A stretch of DNA of 6,045 nt, taken from the NCBI GenBank assembly GCA_021775195.1, contig JAJFIG010000087.1, forward strand, positions 1 through 6,045. The letters are read 5' to 3'. The notes under the pieces were generated by a model. It had not been told where the DNA came from. It saw only the letters and a list, made by a program, of their open reading frames with translations, and did not search any database. Source of the DNA: Rhodospirillales bacterium (GTDB lineage: Bacteria > Pseudomonadota > Alphaproteobacteria > Rhodospirillales > 2-02-FULL-58-16). The position numbers and the translations under genes are program-made. Positions 1 to 6,045 of this stretch are shown here, piece after piece; positions within the stretch are counted from its first letter, which is position 1; each line of letters opens with the position of its first letter.

Positions 1-953
1 ACGAGACCATGCATGGGCGCATCCTTCGCGGCGTGCAGAAGACCGGCGGCATCAAGGAACGGCTGTTCATGCGGGCGTTGGAGTTGGGCCGCCGCCGCTA
101 TCAGGATCCCGCCAGCCTGGGTATGGGGGATCGCCTCGTCGACAAGCTGCTGGAACGCTTGGTGCGCGACAAGGTCCGTGCCCGCTTCGGCGGCCGCCTC
201 AAGGCCATGGTTTCCGGCGGCGCCCCCCTGAACCCGGACATCGGGCTCTTCTTCACCGCCCTCGGCCTCAGGATCCTGCAGGGATACGGGCAAACGGAAT
301 CGGCCCCGGTCATCAGCGTCAACCGTCCCTCCAACGTCAGGATCGAAACCGTCGGCCCACCGGTCAAGGACGTCGAGGTGCGGATCGCCGACGATGGCGA
401 GATCTGCGTCCGCGGCGAACTGGTCATGCTGGGCTACTGGCGCAACGCCGAGGCCTCCGCCGAGGCCATCCGCGACGGTTGGCTTCACACCGGCGACATT
501 GGCGCCATCGACGACGACGGCTGCCTTCGCATCACCGACCGCAAGAAGGACATCATCGTTAATTCCGGCGGCGACAATCTATCGCCCCAACGGGTCGAGG
601 GCATCCTGACCCTCGAACCCGAAATCGGCCAGGCCATGGTTTACGGCGACCAGCGCCCCCATCTGGTCGGTCTATTGGTGCCCGACGAGGCCTGGCTGAA
701 GTCCTGGGCCGGGGACAATGCCAAGCCCGCCGGGCTCGCCGCCGTCGCCGACGACCCCGACCTTGGGAAATCCCTGCGCCCCGCCGTCGACCGGGTCAAC
801 GCGAGGCTCTCCAACATCGAGAAAGTGCGCCACTTCATCATCGCCCGCGCCCCCTTCACCACCGACAACGCCCAGTTGACCCCGACGATGAAAATCCGCC
901 GCCACAGGATCCGGGAGATCTATGGCGACGCCCTCGAGGCTCTGTACCGGTAA
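1..953 (+). CDS. Long-chain acyl-CoA synthetase (AMP-forming), C-terminal part, 5' truncated by window edge
   Basis: This is the C-terminal portion, about 316 residues, of an ANL-superfamily acyl-CoA synthetase of the FadD/FAA1 (COG1022) type, whose members are usually near 600 residues. These enzymes activate a carboxylic acid with ATP to an acyl-AMP and then form the CoA thioester, in the cytosol or at the inner membrane. The reading frame is already open at base 3, so the ATG at 9 is an internal Met and not the start. Visible motifs in order: GAPL, the adenine-binding YGQTE (285-299), GYW followed by LHTGDIG with the ribose-binding Asp (495-497), the hinge ITDRKKD (531-551) leading into GGDNLSP, and the C-terminal LTPTMKIRR whose Lys (891-893) matches the adenylation lysine. 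All expected catalytic motifs in this half are intact. The gene ends in TAA at 951-953, directly against the stop of the convergent gene. The chain length of the substrate cannot be read from this half. Confidence 0.9.
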   Translation, partial: ETMHGRILRGVQKTGGIKERLFMRALELGRRRYQDPASLGMGDRLVDKLLERLVRDKVRARFGGRLKAMVSGGAPLNPDIGLFFTALGLRILQGYGQTESAPVISVNRPSNVRIETVGPPVKDVEVRIADDGEICVRGELVMLGYWRNAEASAEAIRDGWLHTGDIGAIDDDGCLRITDRKKDIIVNSGGDNLSPQRVEGILTLEPEIGQAMVYGDQRPHLVGLLVPDEAWLKSWAGDNAKPAGLAAVADDPDLGKSLRPAVDRVNARLSNIEKVRHFIIARAPFTTDNAQLTPTMKIRRHRIREIYGDALEALYR

Positions 954-2138
954 TCAGCCGATACCTTCGCTGCGGGCAACGATGAAGCCGGTGCACAAAC
1001 GGTCAGGGGCGTCGGCGAACACCACGTCTTCGACGACGAACCCCGCCGCTTCCAGCGGCATGCGGAAATTATGCATGATATAGAGCGGCGTCCGGATGAT
1101 CGGAAACTCCCCATCGACGTTGACCACGTCATCGGCGATCACCAGGTGCCGTACCCGGCCGCCCAGAAACTCCAGCACAACCGAGACGTCGTCTGAGTGC
1201 AACATCTGGAAAACCCGACCGATCAGGCACGCATCCAAGATGTTTGGCAGGGGAACCCCGCCGTCGATCAGGTCGACGTGGGTGCCCTGGCGGATTTGGA
1301 TGAAGGGATATCGGCCCCGGCAATAAGCGACGGCGGCGGCGTTGGGCTCGAGGCCGTGGAATGAAACCCGCTCCGCCCACGTGGCGCCGAGGGTTTCCCG
1401 CACCAGGCCGAGGTTGAATCCTGTGAAGCAGCCGAGCTCGAAACAGGTGACGTTATCGGATTTGCGTCGCTTCAGAACCTCGGCGGCGATGGCCGCGAAC
1501 TGTTTGCGGTCCTCCGCCACCGCGAAGTTCGCCTCGGCCTCGTCAATGGCATTCCCGTCGACGCCGGCCCACAAGACCCTTAGGTCTTCGATTCGCTCAC
1601 ACATGGCTGCATCCATTTTTCCCGCCTGGCGCAGCATCTCGGCCGTGGCCCGGCAGGTGTCGTAATCCTCAAGCATGGAATATCCCGGGTTCATAAGGGC
1701 GCAGGCTTTCTGGATGAAATCGTCCGCCTCGCCTAGCTTGCCGGCCTTGAGAAGCCGGCGCGCCTCCCGAAGGTGTTCCCGGCGCAGGAAATTGGCCCCT
1801 TTCGTCAGCTTTTTCAGGTACGCGTCCGTGCCGGCGGAGCCGAGAAATTCCTCCAGGGTTTCGCGCGCGTCGCTGTATGTGGGCTCCATGAGGAGTGCCT
1901 GGCCCCAGAACATCTTCGCCGCCTCACTGTTTCCGTTGACCAGCGAGACCATGCCCGACAAATGGAAGACGAAGGGGTCGTCGGGATGTTTCGACCTCAG
2001 GATACGGCATGTGTCGGCCGCCCGGTTGGCTAGGCTGCCAACGTTGGTATTTCCCTCCATGGCCGCTTTGAAGTAATGAACGGGCAGCACCATCTCGGGG
2101 TCGATGACCTGGGGAAAGGTGAATCGGAGGTGGACCAT
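954..2138 (-). CDS. TPR-repeat protein with C-terminal class I SAM-dependent methyltransferase domain
   Basis: The protein is 394 residues from the chosen ATG at 2138, or 399 from an upstream in-frame ATG at 2153; numbering here is from the longer form. Residues about 38-105 hold TPR-like helix pairs, clearest around HPDDPFVFHLSG and the ALLMEPTYSDA repeat end. More helical repeats follow at about 123-185. From about 217 a Rossmann methyltransferase fold begins: beta-1 and motif I FELGCFTGFN (238-247), an acidic beta-2 end in FHGLEPN (265-271), a beta-4-like ILDACLIGRVFQM, and LVIADD (337-342). Motif I has Phe where many members have the middle Gly, which is tolerated in this superfamily. The substrate is unknown. 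Fusions of this kind are often found with glycan or flagellin modification genes, and the epimerase remnant just upstream fits that, but this is inference. The shorter start is preferred because GAGGA lies 5 bases before it, while the longer start has no Shine-Dalgarno. No signal peptide or membrane segment is seen. Confidence 0.72.
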   Translation of the reverse strand: MVHLRFTFPQVIDPEMVLPVHYFKAAMEGNTNVGSLANRAADTCRILRSKHPDDPFVFHLSGMVSLVNGNSEAAKMFWGQALLMEPTYSDARETLEEFLGSAGTDAYLKKLTKGANFLRREHLREARRLLKAGKLGEADDFIQKACALMNPGYSMLEDYDTCRATAEMLRQAGKMDAAMCERIEDLRVLWAGVDGNAIDEAEANFAVAEDRKQFAAIAAEVLKRRKSDNVTCFELGCFTGFNLGLVRETLGATWAERVSFHGLEPNAAAVAYCRGRYPFIQIRQGTHVDLIDGGVPLPNILDACLIGRVFQMLHSDDVSVVLEFLGGRVRHLVIADDVVNVDGEFPIIRTPLYIMHNFRMPLEAAGFVVEDVVFADAPDRLCTGFIVARSEGIG

Positions 2139-2143
2139 GGTTG

Positions 2144-2148
2144 TCCTC
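2144..2148 (-). promoter_or_regulatory. Ribosome binding site that decides the TPR-methyltransferase start
   Basis: On the minus strand this reads GAGGA, 5 bases before the ATG at 2138-2136. It lies inside the first codons of the alternative 399-residue form, whose ATG (2153-2151) has no purine-rich motif before it. I therefore place the start at 2138. Confidence 0.55.
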
Positions 2149-2157
2149 GGCATTGGA

Positions 2158-2589
2158 TCAGGTTTCGTGGAATTCCGGGCACCAGAAATCGAACTGGGGT
2201 ATGCCGTCCTCGATCAGGGTTTTGAGTTTGAACCCGAATTCCCGCTCGATCCCGGCGTTGAAATCCCTCGGCCGTTCCGCGCGGTCGTTGCCGTCGATGC
2301 AGACGAAATCGCGGCACATCTCGCCAATGTTGTTAACCGGGATGGGCTCGCCGGCAACGATCCTGTTGAGGAATATGAGCACCGCCACGGATGCCCGCTT
2401 GGCGATGTCCAACTCGGCGAAGACGAACCCCACGTTGCCTTCGCGGCTTTCGGGTCGTGCCCGCTTCAGCGAAAGGTCATGATCGTCGTTGAGGTCATCG
2501 GCGCCGACCGCCCGATCGCCCCGCGCCATCAGCGCCCGCGATGTATGAATACCGATGAACCCGGCGACACCGGTCGCAAGAACCGTCAT
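2158..2589 (-). pseudogene. UDP-glucuronate 4-epimerase remnant (extended SDR), two in-frame internal deletions
   Basis: A 143-codon open frame that reads as three pieces of a sugar-nucleotide epimerase normally about 330-340 residues long. Residues 1-67 match the N-terminus, with the NAD-binding GxxGxxG as ATGVAGFIG (5-13), the DDLNDDHD stretch (31-38) and the later LDIAKR. Residues 68-107 match a block from the second half of the enzyme (AGEPIPV, then the NIGEMCRDFVCID block). Residues about 108-143 match the last 30 or so residues (GFKLKTLIEDGI, then the FW...EFH end). The roughly 120 residues between the first two blocks are missing, including the SSS/T region and the catalytic YxxxK. Another 70-80 residues are missing before the C-terminal block. 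Conserved positions inside the kept blocks have also drifted, for example YIDD to CIDG. It cannot be an active epimerase. The ATG at 2589 matches the family N-terminus and has GGGA about 10 bases upstream. Its TGA is only 4 bases from the first possible ATG of the next gene. Block limits and missing lengths are estimates from memory of the family. Confidence 0.72.
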
Positions 2590-2626
2590 CCGTGTTGTTC
2601 CCGGACTTCCCATCTCCAGCTTTCCA

Positions 2627-2632
2627 TATAAT
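2627..2632 (+). promoter_or_regulatory. Candidate -10 hexamer (TATAAT), plus strand
   Basis: A perfect sigma-70 -10 hexamer about 250 bases before the oxidoreductase start. The matching -35 position holds only a poor match (around GGACTT), so this is a weak candidate. The same bases on the minus strand read ATTATA and could instead belong to a promoter for the epimerase remnant. A chance occurrence in AT-rich DNA is quite possible. Confidence 0.22.
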
Positions 2633-2659
2633 GTCTGGGCCGCGATAAAACATCCGACA

Positions 2660-2676
2660 CACGGCACAACGCCGTG
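2660..2676. promoter_or_regulatory. Inverted repeat, candidate operator
   Basis: CACGGC-ACAAC-GCCGTG is a perfect 6-base dyad with a 5-base centre. It is followed on the plus strand by a purine/A tract, and on the minus strand the T run precedes the stem, so in neither direction does it look like an intrinsic terminator. Its place between two divergent genes suits a repressor or activator site, but I cannot name the regulator. Confidence 0.3.
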
Positions 2677-2712
2677 GAAGGAAAAGAAAAAAATACATAT
2701 TTGCGTGAGAAA

Positions 2713-2729
2713 TGTTCGTATACGGAACA
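2713..2729. promoter_or_regulatory. Inverted repeat TGTTC-N7-GAACA, candidate operator
   Basis: The 17 bases TGTTCGTATACGGAACA contain outer arms TGTTC and GAACA around a central perfect palindrome CGTATACG (2717-2724). The two centres differ by half a base, so the site is not one single perfect dyad. Size and symmetry fit a dimeric helix-turn-helix regulator. It lies 153 bases before the oxidoreductase ATG. Confidence 0.32.
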
Positions 2730-2817
2730 GGCCCGCCGGGCAACTTCCGGTGAGTGCCGCGCCATTACCTGTTCAATCGTTTCAATTTTGTGCAACACCG
2801 TCGGCAATGATTGTATG

Positions 2818-2840
2818 GCGCCGCCCGGCGCATTACTTTT
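2818..2840 (+). terminator. Terminator-like hairpin in the oxidoreductase leader
   Basis: GCGCC-GCCC-GGCGC (2818-2822 and 2827-2831; the outer arms form a 6-base repeat if the loop is reduced to two bases) is followed by ATTACTTTT. A GC-only stem with a short T-rich tail resembles a weak intrinsic terminator or attenuator for transcripts reading rightward toward the oxidoreductase gene. The stem is short and the T run interrupted, so it may equally be a chance palindrome. Confidence 0.28.
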
Positions 2841-2855
2841 AAACAAAAATTTCCC

Positions 2856-2878
2856 GGATAGCCCTCGGCAAGGGATCC
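2856..2878 (+). promoter_or_regulatory. Stem that would sequester the oxidoreductase Shine-Dalgarno
   Basis: GGAT (2856-2859) and CCCT (2862-2865) can pair with ATCC (2875-2878) and AGGG (2871-2874). This gives an eight-pair stem with a two-base bulge (AG) and a five-base loop CGGCA. The paired 3' arm contains the whole AGGGA ribosome binding site and ends 4 bases before the ATG. An alternative pairing of TCCC (2852-2855) with GGGA would mask the same site. The pairing is seen in the sequence; any control role is inference. Confidence 0.35.
2871..2875 (+). promoter_or_regulatory. Ribosome binding site of the oxidoreductase gene
   Basis: AGGGA lies 7 bases before the ATG at 2883. Together with the family-like N-terminus it fixes the start there. 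It is embedded in the possible stem at 2856-2878. Confidence 0.65.
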
Positions 2879-2882
2879 TTTG

Positions 2883-5800
2883 ATGACATTCCAGCGGGTC
2901 ACGCTCGACGACAAGTACGCTCTCGAATCGGGCCGGGTATACCTCACCGGAACCCAGGCCCTGGTGCGCCTTCTCATCCTCCAGCACCAGCGCGACCATC
3001 AGGCCGGCCTCAACACCGCCGGCTTCGTCTCCGGTTACCGGGGATCTCCTTTGGGAAACCTGGATCGCGAACTGTGGCGGGCGGAGAAGTTCCTCGAACC
3101 CCACCACATCCGCTTTCAGCCCGGCGTCAACGAGGACCTGGCGGCCACGGCCATCTGGGGCAGCCAGCAGGTCAATCTGTTTGAGGGCGCCAAATACGAT
3201 GGCGTCTTCTCCATGTGGTACGGCAAGGGTCCTGGTGTCGACAGGTCCGGTGACGTATTCCGGCACGGCAATTTCGCCGGCACCGACCCCCACGGTGGCG
3301 TCCTGGTGCTCGCCGGCGACGACCCGGCCTGCAAGTCCTCGACCATCCCGAGCCAGAGCGAATACGCGTTGATGGACGCCCAGATTCCGGTCCTCAACCC
3401 GGCGAATGTCCAGGAAATCCTGGACCTCGGCACCCTGGGTTGGGCCATGTCCCGTTACTCGGGCTGCTGGATCGGCATGAAGACCATCACCGAAAACATG
3501 GATGCCTCGGCGTCCGTGGACATCGATCCCGACCGCGTGTCGGTGATCCTCCCCGGCGACTTCAAAACGCCCGAGGAAGGTTTGCACATTCGCTGGCCCG
3601 ACGCGCCCTTGACCCAGGAATTCCGTCACGAGCGTCACAAGATTTATGCGGCGCTGGCTTTCGCCCGTGCCAACCGTCTCGACCGAACAGTCATCGACAG
3701 CCCCGAACCACGCCTCGGTATCGTTTCCACCGGCAAGACCTTTCTCGACGTCATGCAGGCCCTTGACGATTTGGGTATCGACGAGGATCACGCCGCTGAA
3801 ATCGGGATCCGGGTTTACAAGGTCGGGATGTCCTGGCCGCTGGAACGCGACGGCATCCGCCACTTCGCCGAGGGACTCGAGGAAATCCTGGTGGTCGAGG
3901 AAAAGCGCGCCGTCATAGAGAACCAGCTCAAGGAGCAGCTTTACAACTGGCGTGAGGACGTCCGCCCCCGGGTCGTCGGCAAGTTCGATGAAGCGGGAGA
4001 ATGGGTCCTGCCATCCGCCGGCGAGTTGACGCCGGCGCGCATCGCCCGGGTGGTGGCGGCGCGAATCGAACGCTTCTACACCAGCCCCCGCATCAAGGAC
4101 CGCCTCGCCTTTCTCGAGGAAAAGGAGAAATCCCTCGAACAGCCACGGCCCCAGATCGAGCGCATCCCATATTTTTGCGCCGGGTGTCCCCACAACACGT
4201 CGACACGGGTTCCCGAGGGCTCGCGCGCCGTCGCCGGGATCGGCTGTCACTACATGGCCATCTGGATGGACCGCGACACCGCAACCTTCACCCACATGGG
4301 CGGCGAGGGCGCCAACTGGATCGGCCAGGCACCCTTCACCGAGTGCCCCCACGTCTTCGTCAATATCGGCGACGGCACCTATTACCATTCCGGTCTGCTC
4401 GCCATCCGTGCCGCCGTCGCCGCTGGCGTCTCCATCACCTACAAGGTCCTTTACAACGACGCCGTCGCCATGACCGGCGGCCAGCCCATGGACGGTCCCC
4501 TGAGCGTGCCCATGATCGCCGATCAGGTCCGTGCCGAGGGAGTCGAGCGCATCGCCGTGGTCTCCGACGAGCCCAGCAAGTATCGAGCCGGCCGCGATTT
4601 CGGCCCCGGCGTTACCGTCCATCACCGTGACGACATGGACTCCCTGCAGCGCGAGATGCGCGTCTTCAAGGGTGTCTCGGTCCTCATCTATGACCAGACC
4701 TGCGCCGCCGAAAAACGGCGCCGGCGCAAGCGCGGTCAGATGATCGACCCGCCGCGCCGGCCCTTCATCAACGAGGCCGTGTGTGAAGGCTGCGGCGACT
4801 GCGGCGTGCAATCCAACTGTGTCGCCATCGCCCCCGTCGAAACCGAGTTCGGGCGCAAGCGGGCCATCGACCAATCAGCCTGCAACAAGGACTTTTCCTG
4901 TCTCAGGGGGTTCTGCCCCAGCTTCGTCACCGTCCACGGCGGCCAGCCGCGCCGGCATGGCCAGGGAATTGCGGAGCGCGCCGGGGATTCCGGGGCCCCG
5001 TTCCCAGCCCTCCCCGAGCCGACCCTGCCGGCCACCGACCTGCCCTACGGCATTGTCGTTACCGGCATCGGTGGTACAGGCGTTGTTACCGTGGGCGCCC
5101 TTCTCGGCATGGCCGCCCACATCGAGGGCAAGGGGGTGTCGGTGCTCGATATGACCGGCCTCGCCCAGAAGAACGGCGCCGTGGTCAGCCACGTGCGCAT
5201 CGCCGACCGTCCCGAGGACATCCACGCGGTGCGCATCGCCGCCGGCGGCGCCGACGTATTGCTGGGCTGCGACGTGGTCACCGCCGGCAGCTTCGAGGCC
5301 CTCGGCAAGCTGCGGGCAGGATTTTCACGGGCCGCCGTCAACAGCCACCGGACCATGACCGCCGCCTTCACCCGCGACCCCGACCTGGAATTTCCCCGCG
5401 ACGCCCTCCATGACTCCATCGCCCAGGCCACCGGGACCGAGAACGCCGACTTCGTCGACGCCACCGGATTGGCCACCGCCCTGCTCGGCGATTCCATCGC
5501 CAGCAACCTGTTCATGGTCGGATTCGCCTACCAGAAGGGCTGGATTCCGGTCTCCGCCGAGGCCATCGAACAGGCCATCGACCTCAATGGCGTCGCCGTC
5601 GACTTCAACAGGCAGGCCTTCCTCTGGGGGCGGCGGACGGCCAGCGACCGGGCCGCCGTCGAAAGCATCGCCGGCCCGACTTCCGTCGACCGGGTTGAAC
5701 CCACCGTCGCCCCGAGCCTGGACGAGGTTGTTGCCCGCCGCGCCGAGAACCTGCTGGGCTACCAGGACGCAGCCTATGCCAAGCGTTACACGGATCTCGT

Positions 5801-6045
5801 CGAGCGCGCCCGGCACGCCGAGGCAGAACGGGTCAAGGGGCGGACCACCCTGACCGAAGCTGTCGCCCGATCCTATTACAAGCTGCTCGCCTACAAGGAC
5901 GAGTACGAGGTCGCCCGGCTCTACAGCGACGGCGCCTTCATGGAACGCCTGTGTCAACAATTCGAGGGCGACGTCCGGCTGACCTTCCACATGGCCCCGC
6001 CTCTGCTTTCCCGGCGCGACCCCCAGACCGGGCACCTGAAGAAGC
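2883..6045 (+). CDS. Indolepyruvate ferredoxin oxidoreductase, single-chain alpha/gamma fusion type, 3' truncated by window edge
   Basis: This thiamine-diphosphate and Fe-S enzyme oxidatively decarboxylates indolepyruvate and other aryl-pyruvates to aryl-acetyl-CoA, reducing a ferredoxin in the cytosol. The frame is open for all 1054 codons visible, with no stop or frameshift. The family runs to roughly 1150-1170 residues, so about the last 100 are missing. Domains: the N-terminal pyrimidine-type domain carries GYRGSP (51-56) and a Glu in GVNEDL (E84) that matches the cofactor-activating Glu. The thiamine domain has FCAGCPHN (C432, C435), GCH (C455) and the metal-binding GDG (496-498) with N525, in a 26-residue gap plus VLYNDAVAMTGGQ. 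A ferredoxin-like segment has C634, C637, C640, C646, then C667, C673, C678. The gamma-subunit-like domain begins about 722 with GIGGTG (728-733). The C-terminal extension typical of the fused form begins near 945. A basic stretch EKRRRRKRG precedes the Fe-S segment, as I recall for the family. It is probably monocistronic, with a structured leader. Confidence 0.93.
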   Translation, partial: MTFQRVTLDDKYALESGRVYLTGTQALVRLLILQHQRDHQAGLNTAGFVSGYRGSPLGNLDRELWRAEKFLEPHHIRFQPGVNEDLAATAIWGSQQVNLFEGAKYDGVFSMWYGKGPGVDRSGDVFRHGNFAGTDPHGGVLVLAGDDPACKSSTIPSQSEYALMDAQIPVLNPANVQEILDLGTLGWAMSRYSGCWIGMKTITENMDASASVDIDPDRVSVILPGDFKTPEEGLHIRWPDAPLTQEFRHERHKIYAALAFARANRLDRTVIDSPEPRLGIVSTGKTFLDVMQALDDLGIDEDHAAEIGIRVYKVGMSWPLERDGIRHFAEGLEEILVVEEKRAVIENQLKEQLYNWREDVRPRVVGKFDEAGEWVLPSAGELTPARIARVVAARIERFYTSPRIKDRLAFLEEKEKSLEQPRPQIERIPYFCAGCPHNTSTRVPEGSRAVAGIGCHYMAIWMDRDTATFTHMGGEGANWIGQAPFTECPHVFVNIGDGTYYHSGLLAIRAAVAAGVSITYKVLYNDAVAMTGGQPMDGPLSVPMIADQVRAEGVERIAVVSDEPSKYRAGRDFGPGVTVHHRDDMDSLQREMRVFKGVSVLIYDQTCAAEKRRRRKRGQMIDPPRRPFINEAVCEGCGDCGVQSNCVAIAPVETEFGRKRAIDQSACNKDFSCLRGFCPSFVTVHGGQPRRHGQGIAERAGDSGAPFPALPEPTLPATDLPYGIVVTGIGGTGVVTVGALLGMAAHIEGKGVSVLDMTGLAQKNGAVVSHVRIADRPEDIHAVRIAAGGADVLLGCDVVTAGSFEALGKLRAGFSRAAVNSHRTMTAAFTRDPDLEFPRDALHDSIAQATGTENADFVDATGLATALLGDSIASNLFMVGFAYQKGWIPVSAEAIEQAIDLNGVAVDFNRQAFLWGRRTASDRAAVESIAGPTSVDRVEPTVAPSLDEVVARRAENLLGYQDAAYAKRYTDLVERARHAEAERVKGRTTLTEAVARSYYKLLAYKDEYEVARLYSDGAFMERLCQQFEGDVRLTFHMAPPLLSRRDPQTGHLKK

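Larger units (their letters stand above)
2590..2882. other. AT-rich divergent intergenic region with several dyads
   Basis: These 293 bases separate the minus-strand epimerase-methyltransferase pair from the plus-strand oxidoreductase gene, so promoters for both directions should lie here. Base composition drops sharply: in 2681-2720 only 11 of 40 bases are G or C, against clearly GC-rich genes on both sides. The region contains a purine-only run ending in seven A (2677-2693), a TATAAT hexamer, four inverted repeats, a TTCAAT direct repeat (2772-2777 and 2781-2786, 9-base period) and a stem around the downstream ribosome binding site. I see no convincing small gene here: short frames exist but none has family resemblance. 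Confidence 0.6.

Noticed and set aside
2104..2631. A 175-codon plus-strand open frame over the epimerase remnant and methyltransferase start
   Set aside because: It is a mirror of the minus-strand frames, which carry recognisable epimerase and methyltransferase motifs; the plus-strand product resembles nothing known to me.
2590..2667. A 26-residue N-terminal extension of the epimerase remnant from an upstream ATG at 2667
   Set aside because: The family N-terminus begins at the Met encoded at 2589, just before the NAD-binding motif, and the extension resembles no epimerase sequence.
2660..2693. An intrinsic terminator formed by the CACGGC/GCCGTG stem and the A tract
   Set aside because: On the plus strand the stem is followed by A and not T; on the minus strand the T run comes before the stem, so the order is wrong in both directions.
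2713..2729. A LexA (SOS) box
   Set aside because: The alphaproteobacterial LexA site is a direct repeat GTTC-N7-GTTC; here the second half is inverted (GAAC), so the site does not fit.
2586..4874. A 762-codon open frame on the minus strand opposite the oxidoreductase gene
   Set aside because: It is the antisense shadow expected from strong third-position G/C bias in the real gene. Its product is a low-complexity run rich in Gly, Asp, Val and His with no family resemblance, whereas the plus-strand frame shows full catalytic motifs.
5325..6035. A 236-codon minus-strand open frame opposite the 3' part of the oxidoreductase
   Set aside because: It has the same shadow composition (Gly, Val, Asp, Pro) with no recognisable domain, and it lies wholly inside a well-supported gene.
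2883..6045. A frameshift or internal stop in the oxidoreductase gene
   Set aside because: Codon-by-codon reading from 2883 to the right edge shows one continuous frame with domains in the expected order; only the 3' end is missing because the window stops.

Overview
The window looks like chromosomal DNA of a GC-rich proteobacterium, most likely an alphaproteobacterium near the Rhodospirillales. This is inferred from protein resemblance and from codon use strongly biased to G or C at third positions, not from a marker gene. It holds four protein-coding loci and no RNA gene, CRISPR array, insertion sequence or phage gene that I can recognise.

Layout. (1) Positions 1-953, plus strand: the C-terminal half of a long-chain acyl-CoA synthetase (AMP-forming), cut by the left edge. 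(2) Positions 954-2138, minus strand: a TPR-repeat protein fused to a class I SAM-dependent methyltransferase fold. It converges on the ligase with no base between the two stop codons. (3) Positions 2158-2589, minus strand: a 143-codon in-frame remnant of a UDP-glucuronate 4-epimerase (extended SDR family). The NAD-binding N-terminus, one C-terminal-half block and the extreme C-terminus remain, while the catalytic centre is gone. It sits directly upstream of, and was probably co-transcribed with, the TPR-methyltransferase, so this pair may be what is left of a surface-glycan locus. (4) Positions 2590-2882: an AT-rich divergent intergenic region with several inverted repeats, a purine/A tract, a consensus -10 hexamer and a stem that would bury the Shine-Dalgarno of the next gene. 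(5) Positions 2883-6045, plus strand: a very large single-chain indolepyruvate ferredoxin oxidoreductase (IorA-IorB fusion type), cut by the right edge after 1054 residues.

How the genes relate. The oxidoreductase makes aryl-acetyl-CoA from aryl-pyruvates and the ligase makes acyl-CoA from free acids, so both feed CoA-thioester catabolism. However, a minus-strand pair separates them and nothing shows joint regulation. The most noteworthy points are the doubly deleted yet still open epimerase remnant just ahead of the methyltransferase start, and the structured leader of the oxidoreductase gene. I see no convincing new multi-gene system.
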